64,000 nt of DNA from assembly GCF_021026335.1 (NCBI RefSeq), contig NZ_JAJNCY010000004.1:124001-188000 (forward strand), in the 5' to 3' direction. Within the stretch, counting starts at the first letter, position 1, and each line of letters starts with the position of its first letter. The translations under genes were made by a program, and so were the position numbers. Positions 39,685 to 49,637 of this stretch are shown in pieces. The notes under the pieces are model-generated. The model was given only the letters and a program-made list of their open reading frames with translations. It searched no databases and was not told the origin of the DNA. Source of the DNA: Rhizobium sp. C1 (GTDB taxonomy: Bacteria > Pseudomonadota > Alphaproteobacteria > Rhizobiales > Rhizobiaceae).

Positions 39685-40199
39685 GACGCCACACTCCTTT
39701 CGCGGCGCACCGGCTCGGCGCGATGGAGATAGCCGGCGAAGACATCGCGCATCGACGCCGCCTCAACCTCCGGAACAAGGCTCCCCGCCTCGCCGCGGTG
39801 ATAACCGGAATGGGTCGCCACATGCAGAAGCATTTCGGCCCGCGTCATTCGGCCCGCTTGCCCATCGGTAAAGGTGAAGGCGACGGCCTCTACCAGAGCC
39901 TCTTCATCGAGCGACGAAAGATAGGCCCGGTAGCGCCCGTCGATCTCCGCCGTCGACTGCGCAAGTTCGGCAAGTCCCGGCGCCTCGGTCTCCCAGCTTC
40001 CGGCATAGCCATGCGGCCTGCCTTCCAGATGCGCCAGGAAGATGCGGTCGACGATATGCGCGTGATTGAGGATGCGCAAAGCGCGGCGGAGATTGTCCGG
40101 CGGAATCGCAAGCTCGGCCTCTTGCAACGCCCCGAAGAGTTCACCGCCTGCCGCAGCCTTGTAGTCGAAGAGGGATAAGAGGATCGATTGCGTACTCAT
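39681..40199 (-). CDS. DinB-family protein
   Basis: The 172-residue four-helix bundle is of DinB/YfiT type. The metal-binding histidines are plausible in HIVDRIFLAH (near 48-57) and HSGYHRGE (near 130-137), the usual places. Members act as thiol-dependent transferases or are of unknown activity; this protein's substrate cannot be told. Start is ATG 40199. It is co-transcribed and translationally coupled with a TetR repressor, which suggests induction by a toxic small molecule. Confidence 0.83.
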   Translation of the reverse strand: MSTQSILLSLFDYKAAAGGELFGALQEAELAIPPDNLRRALRILNHAHIVDRIFLAHLEGRPHGYAGSWETEAPGLAELAQSTAEIDGRYRAYLSSLDEEALVEAVAFTFTDGQAGRMTRAEMLLHVATHSGYHRGEAGSLVPEVEAASMRDVFAGYLHRAEPVRRERSVAS

Positions 40200-40230
40200 G
40201 GGTCTCTCCTTTTCTCCATAACTACATTAT

Positions 40231-40247
40231 TGACTAACGGTCAGTCA
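40231..40247. promoter_or_regulatory. TetR-type operator upstream of dinB-like gene
   Basis: TGACTAAC-G-GTCAGTCA is a 17-base palindrome with one mismatch. A TTGACT -35-like sequence on the minus strand lies mostly within it, so binding would block the promoter. Confidence 0.7.
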
Positions 40248-40414
40248 ATTATAACTGAGTTGTCCGTCATGATTTTATGTTTCCGGAGCGTCGATGTTGA
40301 AACCGAGCGAATGCACGTCCAGGCATTGCCATGAACTTGTCGTCGGGGGATGTAAAAAGTCAGAAGCGGAACCGTGCCAAGTTAGGCATGCTCAGCAAAA
40401 TTGGAGCAAACCAA

Positions 40415-40960
40415 ATGCCGCACGACGAACCCCGCCCTCGTTTCTGCGCCATCAGCGGCCGCTTCTACCGCGCCGTTCTCGTCGAGCGCATTGGCAACGT
40501 GCTGGACCCGCCCGCACCGCAAAGCGCCGGGCGCTATCATCGCCACGGCCAGCCCGCGCTTTACATGAGCCCTGAGCCGGAATGGGCAATGCGGGCGATT
40601 TCCGGTTACATGCGCGAAGATGGCAAGGCGCGGGTGCTGATTCCGGTCCGGGTGAGCGAGGCGTTTGTCCTCGATCAGCATGACGAGGCCCTGTGCGACC
40701 GGCTTGGCATCGACCGGATGCAATCGAATGTCTCATGGCGAACGGCTCTGGAGGCGGGCGGCGAACCGCCATCCTGGCGCACCGCAGACCTCGCCCGCGC
40801 GGCTGGGGCCGACGGCCTGATCGATCCGTCCCGCAACATTCCCGGCGGCTGGCATCTCGATCTGTTTCGCTGGAATGACCTCGGCGGTCCGAGGGTCGAG
40901 GTGGTGGGCGACCCGGTCGAAATCCGCCTGTCCGCCAACGGCGGCAAATGGGAGCTTTAG
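40415..40960 (+). CDS. RES-domain protein without an adjacent antitoxin
   Basis: The 181-residue protein has the layout of RES-domain NAD+ phosphorylases: FYRAV (Arg19), GRYHRHG (Arg40), ALYMSPEPEWAM (Tyr50) and a late serine in GLIDPSRN. The glutamate usually found shortly after the YxS motif is not obvious. I start at ATG 40415, eight bases after GGAG; earlier ATGs (40331, 40388) lack a good site. RES toxins normally follow an Xre-like antitoxin, and none is present here. It may be an orphan or have another role. Confidence 0.65.
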   Translation: MPHDEPRPRFCAISGRFYRAVLVERIGNVLDPPAPQSAGRYHRHGQPALYMSPEPEWAMRAISGYMREDGKARVLIPVRVSEAFVLDQHDEALCDRLGIDRMQSNVSWRTALEAGGEPPSWRTADLARAAGADGLIDPSRNIPGGWHLDLFRWNDLGGPRVEVVGDPVEIRLSANGGKWEL

Positions 40961-40980
40961 ACACGCTCCGAAAAGTTTGA

Positions 40981-41048
40981 CCGGCGCGCCGCGGAGAGAG
41001 GGGCGGGCGCGCCGGCCGTTCGGGTTTCCGCAGGGACGTAAACCCGAA
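40981..41048. terminator. Two hairpins between convergent RES and chemoreceptor genes
   Basis: CCGGCGCGCC and GGCGCGCCGG (40981-40990, 41006-41015) form a perfect 10-base stem, and TTCGGGTTT pairs with AAACCCGAA (41019-41027, 41040-41048). Together they probably end both converging transcripts. Confidence 0.55.
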
Positions 41049-41057
41049 TGGTTGAGC

Positions 41058-43469
41058 TCAGAACTCGGTCCATTCCTGGGTGACGCGACCGCCATTGGCG
41101 GCAAGCTTCGGCCGCGCCGCTGGTGCAGCGGCCTTCGGCACCATGGCCCGCGCTGTCTGCCGCAGGGCTTCAGCCTGCATGCCGGCGGAATGATCCAGCC
41201 GGAAGCGAGCGATCAGCTCCTTCAGCGTGTGGGATTCATCCGCCAGCGCGCCGCTGGCGGCATTGGCCTCTTCCACCATGGCGGCGTTCTGCTGGGTCAC
41301 CTGGTCCATCTGGTTGACGGCCGTGTTGACTTCCGACAGGCCGACCGCCTGCTCACGCGCCGAGGTGGCGATGGCGTCCATGTGATGGTTGATGTTGATG
41401 ACATAGTCGGCAATCGTCTTCAGCGCCTCGCCGGTTTCGCTGACCAGCTTCACGCCATGACCGACCTCTTCCGCAGAGGACTGGATCAGCGCCTTGATTT
41501 CGCGCGCCGCCTGGGCCGAGCGCTGGGCGAGTCCACGAACTTCCTGTGCCACAACCGCGAAGCCCTTGCCTGCATCGCCGGCGCGTGCCGCCTCGACGCC
41601 GGCATTGAGCGCCAGAAGGTTCGTCTGGAAGGCAATCTCGTCGATTACGCCGATGATGTTCGCGATCTGCGACGACGACTGCTCGATCCGGTGGATGGCG
41701 TCAACTGCGCCGGCAACCACCCGGCCGGACTCCGTCGCACTGACATTGGCGCGAGCCGCGATCTTGCGGGCCTCGTCGGCGCGCTGCGAGGAATTGTTGA
41801 CATTGGCCGTGATCTCGTCGAGCGCAGCTGCCGTCTCTTCCAGCGACGCGGCCTGCTGCTCGGTGCGCCGCGACAGATCGTCGGCGCTGCGGCTGATTTC
41901 GCGCGAACCGCTGTCGATGGATTCTGCCGAATTCGCCACCGCAGACATGGCCTGCGCGAGCTGCGAGAGCGAACGGTTGAAGTCCTGCCGCAGCTGTTCA
42001 AAGTCGGCTGCAAAAGGCTCGTTCAGGCGGAAACCAAGATCGCCATCGGAGAGATGCTGAAGGCCGAGCCCGATCTGCATGGTCGCATGCGTTGTCTCGG
42101 CCGCCTTGCGATGCTCGGCTTCGGCGACACGCTGGCGTTCGGCCTCCGACATCTGTCGCTGTGTGGTGGCGTCAGCCTCGAGTTGACGGTTCGCCATGGC
42201 GTTTTCACGGAAGACGACGACAGCGCCGGCCATCGCGCCGATTTCGTCCACACGGCCTTCGCCCGGCACGGCAATCTCAAGGTCACCGCCAGCCAGTCGA
42301 CGCATGGCAGCTGTCATCGCGCCGATCGGACCGGCGATGCCGCTGGCAACCAGCCACATGGCCGCAATGCCCAGGCAACCCATGACCGCCGAAACAACAA
42401 GCTGAAGTGTGGTGTCGTGCTGGTTGCGGCTTGAGAGTGAATCGCGCAGACGGTCCGCCTTGGCGAGCGCAACGGCGCGCGGCACATCGACCACGACCGA
42501 CCAGGTCGATTGGGTACGGCCGTTGACGATGGGAGCAAGCGCCGTAAATGCCTTGTCGTCGGCAACGACCGACTCGACGCCCTTCGAGATATCGGCCAGA
42601 ACCTTGGATGCATCGCTGCGAACCGCCGAATAGCTGCCGCCGATCTTGTCAGGATGTTCGCTCGACGCCACCACGAGACCCGCCGAGGTCACGATATCGA
42701 CAGAAGCCTTGCCATCATAGATTGAAGCCTTGACGGTCTCCGCCAGCTTTTGAACGAAAGCGAGATCGAAGTCGGCGCCAGCAACACCGGCAAACTTGCC
42801 ATCGACCATGATCGGAACCGACATGGTGGCGAGATAGACATTTCTGCCCTGTACAATGTAGGGGAGCGGCGCAAGAAGGCTTTCCTTGCCCGTCGTCGCC
42901 GGACCGATATACCAGCCTCCCTTCACCAGCCCGTTTGCATGGGTGGCGCTGCTGTCATATTCGACGAGCGGCTGGATCGCGATTTTCCCGTCGGCAGAGC
43001 GTGTCCAGTAGGGCAGGAATCGCCCGGTCGAATCAGAGCCGGCACCGGCATTGTTCTTGTAGCCGGCGTCGTTGCCGTCGATCGCGTTCGGCTCCCAGGC
43101 GCTGTATGTGCCGTTGAAGCCCGGATTGCTTTCCAGCACATCGAGAAGGATCGCGTTGAATTGCGCGCGACGCATCTCCGCTGGCGTTCCGGTCTGCTTG
43201 GCAGCAGCAATCTCGAAGGCCTGCGCCATGTTGCGCGCGGCGGCGAAAGCCTCGTCAAGCGAAGCGCGGACAACCCCGGCCTGCGTCGATGCAAGCCGTT
43301 TGAGCCCGTCCTTGGTCAGGTCCTCCGTAAGCGAGGACACGTTTTCGGTGACGAATGCCTGCCGGCTTTGCGCCGAGAAGACGCCATAGCCCAGAACGCC
43401 GCCGACCGCCGTCAGGACGCAGAGCCCCGATAGAACCGCGATTTTCGATTTGATCGATTTGAACTGCAT
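41058..43469 (-). CDS. Methyl-accepting chemotaxis protein with dCache sensor
   Basis: The 803-residue chemoreceptor has a first transmembrane helix (about 8-30), a large periplasmic double-Cache region (about 35-375) and a second helix (about 380-405). HAMP segments follow ([39 protein letters not shown]), then the signalling hairpin with [31 protein letters not shown]-type core (named only by its [12 protein letters not shown] segment). It ends in EWTEF, like the CheR-tethering pentapeptide of high-abundance receptors. ATG 43469 (MQFKSIKSK) is the most natural start. The neighbouring pca genes suggest, without proving, that it senses aromatic or related acids. Confidence 0.9.
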   Translation of the reverse strand: MQFKSIKSKIAVLSGLCVLTAVGGVLGYGVFSAQSRQAFVTENVSSLTEDLTKDGLKRLASTQAGVVRASLDEAFAAARNMAQAFEIAAAKQTGTPAEMRRAQFNAILLDVLESNPGFNGTYSAWEPNAIDGNDAGYKNNAGAGSDSTGRFLPYWTRSADGKIAIQPLVEYDSSATHANGLVKGGWYIGPATTGKESLLAPLPYIVQGRNVYLATMSVPIMVDGKFAGVAGADFDLAFVQKLAETVKASIYDGKASVDIVTSAGLVVASSEHPDKIGGSYSAVRSDASKVLADISKGVESVVADDKAFTALAPIVNGRTQSTWSVVVDVPRAVALAKADRLRDSLSSRNQHDTTLQLVVSAVMGCLGIAAMWLVASGIAGPIGAMTAAMRRLAGGDLEIAVPGEGRVDEIGAMAGAVVVFRENAMANRQLEADATTQRQMSEAERQRVAEAEHRKAAETTHATMQIGLGLQHLSDGDLGFRLNEPFAADFEQLRQDFNRSLSQLAQAMSAVANSAESIDSGSREISRSADDLSRRTEQQAASLEETAAALDEITANVNNSSQRADEARKIAARANVSATESGRVVAGAVDAIHRIEQSSSQIANIIGVIDEIAFQTNLLALNAGVEAARAGDAGKGFAVVAQEVRGLAQRSAQAAREIKALIQSSAEEVGHGVKLVSETGEALKTIADYVININHHMDAIATSAREQAVGLSEVNTAVNQMDQVTQQNAAMVEEANAASGALADESHTLKELIARFRLDHSAGMQAEALRQTARAMVPKAAAPAARPKLAANGGRVTQEWTEF

Positions 43470-43714
43470 GAAGGACCCCCAAAGCCCGACGCGATCTCCC
43501 ATGGATCGCATTCCGTTGAACCGGCGGCGGCCTCAGGCGGGAACGGCCGTAAACCCCACGATTCTGAGGGGAATGCTGTCAGGTCTCATTTTCACAATTC
43601 TTAACAGGAACCCTGAGATATGGTGATATATCCTGCCAAAATTTCAGTATAAAATTTTTGCAGACTGAATAAATTAGGAAATATTCCTCAAAATTGAAAA
43701 TAATCAATTTATGG

Positions 43715-43736
43715 TATGTCGCATTGATGCGACATA
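43715..43736. promoter_or_regulatory. Perfect 22-base palindrome in an AT-rich gap
   Basis: TATGTCGCAT and ATGCGACATA flank a TG centre. It lies in the unusually AT-rich gap 43512-43788 between the chemoreceptor and pcaR, 53 bases past the pcaR stop. It could be an operator for the chemoreceptor gene or the pcaR terminator. I see no gene in this gap. Confidence 0.5.
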
Positions 43737-43788
43737 TGATCCGGATTTCTCGAAAATAAAATTCCGATTCTACCAAAATCTGCGAAAA

Positions 43789-44550
43789 CTATAAATACAA
43801 TCTGGTGAAATCGCGCTTAACAGCCAGAAGCGGAGGCAAGAGACGCGACGCAATTGTATTGGGCGACTCCCCACTAGCGGCCAGCCCTACGTTCAGAGCA
43901 GCCACTGTTGCGCCGCGGGCATTGACAAGCGGCACGGCGAGCGAACGAAGTCCGATCTCGACCTCCTGATCAATAAAGGCGAAACCCTGCGCCCGTGTTT
44001 CGCCAAGGATGTCCATCAGCGCATCAATATCGGTCACAGTCTTATCCGTGCGTGCCAGCCGGGGCTGGCTTGCAAGGATTCCGCGGGCTTCATCCGTCTC
44101 GAGAGACGCCAGCAATACGCGACCCATCGAGGTGCAATAGGCGGGTAGGCGCGAGCCCGGCATGAGCGCAATCGACATCACCCGACGCTGCGCGGCGCGG
44201 GCCACATAGACGATCTCCGCCCCATCGAGGATCGACACGGACGTACTCTCCCCGATCTCCTGTGACAGCGCGTCCAGCAGCGGCTGCACCACGCGCGGCA
44301 GCGGCATGGCAGCGAGACAGCCGACTCCGAGCCGCAGCACGCGCGGCGTCAGCGTGAAGAACTTGCCGTCATAATCCGCATATCCGCCCTCCGCCAGCGT
44401 CAGCAGGCAGCGCCGTGTCGTCGCGCGGTCAAGCCCGGCGATCTCCGAAGCCTCGGCGATCGACAGCCGCGTGCGCTCGGCGCTGAAGGCTTCGATCACC
44501 TTCAGACCTTTCATCAGCCCGCCCATCAGGTCGCGATCCTGAATTGCCAT
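43789..44550 (-). CDS. pcaR: IclR-family regulator PcaR
   Basis: The 253-residue IclR-type regulator has its winged HTH in about 10-75 (LSIAEASEIAGLDRATTRRCLLTL) and an effector domain with the GESTSVSILDG and SMGRVLLA segments. In Pseudomonas and rhizobia PcaR responds to beta-ketoadipate and activates pcaIJF. It is divergent from pcaI, and the 133-base gap has nested palindromes. I use ATG 44550 with AGGGGGTGACG in front; upstream in-frame codons run through the regulatory region. Confidence 0.92.
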   Translation of the reverse strand: MAIQDRDLMGGLMKGLKVIEAFSAERTRLSIAEASEIAGLDRATTRRCLLTLAEGGYADYDGKFFTLTPRVLRLGVGCLAAMPLPRVVQPLLDALSQEIGESTSVSILDGAEIVYVARAAQRRVMSIALMPGSRLPAYCTSMGRVLLASLETDEARGILASQPRLARTDKTVTDIDALMDILGETRAQGFAFIDQEVEIGLRSLAVPLVNARGATVAALNVGLAASGESPNTIASRLLPPLLAVKRDFTRLYL

Positions 44551-44562
44551 CGTCACCCCCTT

Positions 44563-44601
44563 TTTGTGCGATATTCGAACAAATATCGTATAACGCACAA
44601 A
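44563..44601. promoter_or_regulatory. Nested palindromes between pcaR and pcaI (PcaR operator)
   Basis: The outer arms TTTGTGCG (44563-44570) and CGCACAAA (44594-44601) enclose CGATATT-N6-AATATCG (44569-44588). PcaR binding here would control both itself and pcaIJF. Confidence 0.65.
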
Positions 44602-44683
44602 TTGTTTGCCGTCGAGCCGGATTCGCCGTATCCATCTCACTATGACAGGTCGGGAGATACTGCCGGCCGCGACGGAGGATTTC

Positions 44684-45391
44684 ATGAACAAGACGATTGG
44701 AAGTCTGGCGGAGGCGGTGGCCGGTATCGGCGACGGTGCAACCGTCATGATCGGCGGTTTCGGCGGCTCCGGCGCGCCGATCGAACTCATTCACGCCCTC
44801 ATCGACAAGGGGCCGAAGAACCTCACGGTCATCAACAACAATGCCGGCAACGGCCGCATCGGCATCGCCGCGATGATCGATGCCGGCATGGTCAGGAAGA
44901 TGATCTGCTCCTTCCCGCGCTCGTCCGATCCCCGTGCCTTCACCGACCGCTATCTCGCTGGCCAGATCGAGCTGGAACTGGTGCCGCAGGGCACTCTGGC
45001 TGAACGCATCCGCGCCGGCGGCGCCGGCATCCCCGCCTTCTACACGCCGACAAGCTTCGGCACCGAACTGGCTAACGGCAAGGTGATTGCCGAATTCGAC
45101 GGCCGCAAATATGTGCAGGAGCGCTGGCTGAAGGCCGACTTCGCCATCGTCAAGGCGCATGTCGGCGACACGATGGGCAACCTCACCTACCGCATGGCCG
45201 GCCGCAACTTCAATCCGCTGATGTGCATGGCTGCCGCCAAGACGATCGCCCAGGTCTCGAAGATCGTGGCCCCCGGCGGCATCGATCCCGAACAGGTGAT
45301 CACACCTGGCATTTTCGTCGATGGCGTCGTCGAAGTCGCCAATCCGCAACAGGAAGAAGAGCTCATCCGAGCCGGAGTGGCCTACGCATGA
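44684..45391 (+). CDS. pcaI: 3-oxoadipate CoA-transferase subunit A
   Basis: With PcaJ it transfers CoA from succinyl-CoA to beta-ketoadipate. The 235-residue protein has the class I CoA-transferase alpha pattern: ATVMIGGFGGSGAP near the N-terminus, then the VINNNAGNGRIG and TPTSFGTEL segments. ATG 44684 follows CGGAGG. The stop overlaps the pcaJ start (ATGA), so the two subunits are made in equal amounts. Confidence 0.95.
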   Translation: MNKTIGSLAEAVAGIGDGATVMIGGFGGSGAPIELIHALIDKGPKNLTVINNNAGNGRIGIAAMIDAGMVRKMICSFPRSSDPRAFTDRYLAGQIELELVPQGTLAERIRAGGAGIPAFYTPTSFGTELANGKVIAEFDGRKYVQERWLKADFAIVKAHVGDTMGNLTYRMAGRNFNPLMCMAAAKTIAQVSKIVAPGGIDPEQVITPGIFVDGVVEVANPQQEEELIRAGVAYA

Positions 45392-46089
45392 CCGACGCCC
45401 CCACGATTAACACCCGCGAAGACATCAAGCTCTCCAACGCCCAGATCGCCTGGCGCGCCGCGCAGGACATTGCCGACGGCGCCTATGTGAACCTCGGCAT
45501 CGGCTTTCCGGAAATGGTCGCCAAGTTCCAGCCGCCCGGCCGCGAAGCGATCTTCCACACCGAAAACGGCGTGCTGAACTTCGGTGAGGCCCCCGCCTCC
45601 GGCGAGGAAGACTGGGATCTCATCAATGCCGGCAAGAAGGCGATCACGCTGAAGCCGGGCGCCGCCTTCTTCCATCATGCCGACAGCTTCGCCATGGTGC
45701 GCGGCGGCCATCTCGATGTCGCGATCCTCGGCGCCTATCAGGTCGCCGAAAACGGCGACCTCGCCAACTGGCGCGTCGGCTCCAAGGGCGTTCCGGCCGT
45801 TGGCGGCGCGATGGATCTCGTCCACGGCGCCAAGCAGGTCGTCGTCATCACCGAGCACGTCACCAAGGACGGCAAGCCGAAACTGGTCGAGCGCTGCACC
45901 TTCCCGCTGACCGGCGTCGGCTGCATCACCCGCGTCTATACGAGCCATGCCGTGATCGACATCGTCGACGGCAAGTTCGTGGTGCGCGAGAAGCTCGCCG
46001 CGATGACGATGGACGAGCTGCAGGCCATGACTGGCGGCAAGCTCCACACCGACGGCCCGGTTGCCGATCTCGTCGTGCCTGCACTTTAA
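45388..46089 (+). CDS. pcaJ: 3-oxoadipate CoA-transferase subunit B
   Basis: The 233-residue beta subunit of the CoA transferase. The active-site glutamate is in HTENGVLNFGEAP. GIGFPEMVA and GAFFHHADSFAMVRGGH are conserved family segments (the latter has A rather than G at its second position). It starts at ATG 45388, overlapping pcaI by four bases, and is followed by pcaF after 12 bases. Confidence 0.95.
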   Translation: MTDAPTINTREDIKLSNAQIAWRAAQDIADGAYVNLGIGFPEMVAKFQPPGREAIFHTENGVLNFGEAPASGEEDWDLINAGKKAITLKPGAAFFHHADSFAMVRGGHLDVAILGAYQVAENGDLANWRVGSKGVPAVGGAMDLVHGAKQVVVITEHVTKDGKPKLVERCTFPLTGVGCITRVYTSHAVIDIVDGKFVVREKLAAMTMDELQAMTGGKLHTDGPVADLVVPAL

Positions 46090-46101
46090 GGGAATAGCAT
46101 C

Positions 46102-47307
<1,206 letters not shown>

Positions 47308-47356
47308 TGTCTCCTGCTGCCCTCCCCTTTTGTGGGCGGAGGGCGCACCCAACTCT

Positions 47357-47483
47357 CCGTCATACCGGCCTTGAGCCGGTATCCAGCGCGCGATGTCCAT
47401 CGCGCAGAAGACTCTTCCCTTGGGAGTCCTTTCAGCCCGCAGACGCGGGCTGGCTGGATGCCGGATCCAGTCCGGCATGACGG
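47357..47483. repeat. 127-base mosaic palindromic repeat (RIME-like)
   Basis: The ends CCGTCAT and ATGACGG are inverted. It contains ATACCGG...CCGGTAT and ATGCCGG...CCGGCAT hairpins, with smaller ones between (GCGCGATG/ATCGCGC, AGCCCGC/GCGGGCT). The plan resembles the Rhizobium-specific intergenic mosaic elements. A mini-copy of the outer hairpin is at 50982-51009. Confidence 0.7.
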
Positions 47484-47570
47484 AAGCATTGGTCCCTGCA
47501 TTGCGACCCCACACGCTTCATGACATCCTCCCCCTAAGATGCATCGCCACGTCCCTTTCAGGACCCTCAC

Positions 47571-48629
47571 ATGACCGAATTCTTCCCCGCCTTCCTCAAC
47601 GACCTGCTCTACGACCCAGAGGTGGCCGCACTCATTGGCACCGGGTCCGACCTGAAGGCGATGCTGGCTTTCGAACTAGCGCTGGGCGAGGCTGCGGCGA
47701 AGAACGGCTTCATCCCGCCGGAACACGCGAGCGAGCTGAGCGAAAAGGCTGGGACCTTCGCGCCTGATCTCCTGTCGCTGCAAACCGCCACCCTCAAGGA
47801 CGGCGTCGTCATCCCCGACTATGTCCGGCAACTGCGCGCCCATGTCGGCGGTGAAGCGGCCAAATCCGTGCATTTCGGCGCGACCAGCCAGGATGTCATT
47901 GACACGGCTCTCGCACTGAAGCTGCGCGATGTCTTCGATCTCTTCGAGGCCCGCTTGACTGGCGTCGCCGCGCTGCTGCAAGGCCTGATCGAAAATTTCG
48001 GCACCGCCGAAATCCCCGGCCGCACCCGCATGCAATCGGCCATTCCGATCACGGCGGCCGATCGCCTCCGAGTTTGGCACGCCGGTGTCATACAGGCATT
48101 GGCGGCTCTTGAGGCCGTTCGCCGTGAAAACCTCATCCTCTCGCTCGCCGGTGCAGCCGGCACGGCCGAGAAATATGGCGACAGGATCGCCGCGGTCCGC
48201 GAGGACCTCGCCAGCGCCCTTCGCCTGAGCGTCCCCAATTACGTCCCCCACGCCGTCCGCGGCCGCATCGCCGATCTCGGAAACTGGCTCTCCCGTGTGA
48301 CCGGCGCACTTGGCAAGATCGGCCAGGACGTGGCGCTGATGGCGCAGAACGAGTTGGGGGAGATTGCCCTGTCCGGCGGCGGCGCATCCTCCGCCATGCC
48401 GCACAAGCAGAACCCGGTGCGCGCCGAAGTGCTTGTCAGCCTCGCCCGCTTCAACGCAACGCAGGTTTCCGCGCTCCATCAGGCGCTTATCCACGAACAG
48501 GAACGCTCGGGTGCGGCCTGGACGCTCGAATGGATGGTCCTGCCGCAGATGCTGAATGCGACGGGTACGTCACTGAAACATGCGGCCAGCCTGCTTTCCG
48601 GCATCAAGCGCGTGGGCAAAGCCGGCTAA
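47571..48629 (+). CDS. pcaB: 3-carboxy-cis,cis-muconate cycloisomerase
   Basis: Lactonises beta-carboxymuconate, the product of PcaHG, to gamma-carboxymuconolactone for PcaC. The 352-residue fumarase/aspartase-superfamily protein has the signature GGGASSAMPHKQNPVRAE and the SVHFGATSQDVIDTA segment. Start is ATG 47571. In Agrobacterium the gene usually closes pcaDCHGB; here it follows pcaIJF beyond a repeat, about 8.5 kb from pcaG. It still completes the pathway. Confidence 0.93.
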   Translation: MTEFFPAFLNDLLYDPEVAALIGTGSDLKAMLAFELALGEAAAKNGFIPPEHASELSEKAGTFAPDLLSLQTATLKDGVVIPDYVRQLRAHVGGEAAKSVHFGATSQDVIDTALALKLRDVFDLFEARLTGVAALLQGLIENFGTAEIPGRTRMQSAIPITAADRLRVWHAGVIQALAALEAVRRENLILSLAGAAGTAEKYGDRIAAVREDLASALRLSVPNYVPHAVRGRIADLGNWLSRVTGALGKIGQDVALMAQNELGEIALSGGGASSAMPHKQNPVRAEVLVSLARFNATQVSALHQALIHEQERSGAAWTLEWMVLPQMLNATGTSLKHAASLLSGIKRVGKAG

Positions 48630-48651
48630 GCTTCGCGCCTCGGCGAGCTTT

Positions 48652-49491
48652 TCAGCCGCCCTCCCGCTTCTCGCCGGACATCAGCGCGTGCAGCACGCTC
48701 GCCGGAATGGCATCGTCCGCATAGTCGAACGTGCCCCGACTCAGCACCTCCTCCGCAGCGCGTTTGAGAGCGCCCAGCGCAGCCCGCGCAAATGAGCCTC
48801 CGACGCTGATGCGGCGAACGCCGGCCTCTGATAGCTGCTCAACCGTGTAGCGCGGCCCCCTCAGACCCATGACTACATTGACGGGCCTGTCGACCTCGCG
48901 ACACACGGTCCGTATGGCATCAAGATCCGGTAGGCCGGGCGCATAGACCACATCGGCGCCCGCCGCGCAGAAGGCCCGCAGACGCCTGATCGTGTCGTTC
49001 AGATCGGGGCGGCCCCAGAGATAGTTCTCGGCGCGCGCGGTCAGTAGAAACGGCTTGCCCCTCGCGGCTTCGGCAGCAGCCTCGATTCGCGCCACCGCAG
49101 ACGCAATGTCATGAATGGGATCGTCCGCATTGCCCGTTGCATCCTCAATCGACCCGCCGACAAGACCGATGGTAACGGCCATCTCGACCGTGCGTGCACA
49201 AGCCTCCGGCGATACGCCAAAACCATCTTCCAGGTCGGCGGAAACCGGGAGATCGGTCGCTGCGACAATCTGCGCCGCGTTTGCCAAAATCTCATCGCGG
49301 TTAAGGCCCGCAAAGGAATCCCGCTTGCCGACGGAAAAGGCATAGCCCGCGCTCGTCGTCGCCAGTGCCTCGAAACCAAGGCTTGCGAGTAGACGCGCCG
49401 ATCCGGCATCCCAAGGATTGGGAATGACAAAAGCCCGATCTCGCGCATGTAGCGATTTGAAGAAATCGAACTTTGACTGCTGTTCCTGCAT
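48652..49491 (-). CDS. Isocitrate lyase/PEP mutase-superfamily protein
   Basis: The 279-residue TIM barrel has the metal-binding motif SADLEDGFG (near 85) and IPNPWDAGSARLLASLG at the N-terminus, typical of the ICL/PEPM superfamily. Known activities are 2-methylisocitrate lyase, oxaloacetate decarboxylase and phosphonopyruvate hydrolase; I cannot choose between them. ATG 49491 is taken as start; an earlier in-frame start lacks support. It is convergent with pcaB and divergent from the AGE epimerase. Confidence 0.82.
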   Translation of the reverse strand: MQEQQSKFDFFKSLHARDRAFVIPNPWDAGSARLLASLGFEALATTSAGYAFSVGKRDSFAGLNRDEILANAAQIVAATDLPVSADLEDGFGVSPEACARTVEMAVTIGLVGGSIEDATGNADDPIHDIASAVARIEAAAEAARGKPFLLTARAENYLWGRPDLNDTIRRLRAFCAAGADVVYAPGLPDLDAIRTVCREVDRPVNVVMGLRGPRYTVEQLSEAGVRRISVGGSFARAALGALKRAAEEVLSRGTFDYADDAIPASVLHALMSGEKREGG

Positions 49492-49637
49492 TTTCTCGCC
49501 CCGGATTGAACAAAAAGAGAACAAATATTCCCGCGAATGTCAACCGCCGAGGCGAGGACCTGTCATCAAATCGTTTGAGATCGCGCCGTATTTCCGGCAT
49601 GTATCGCCGCAACAATGGTCTTGAAGGGAGAGAAATC

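Noticed and set aside
43579-43776. 65-codon frame in the AT-rich gap before pcaR
   Set aside because: It has no ribosome site and no recognisable domain, and the base composition explains the aromatic-rich translation.
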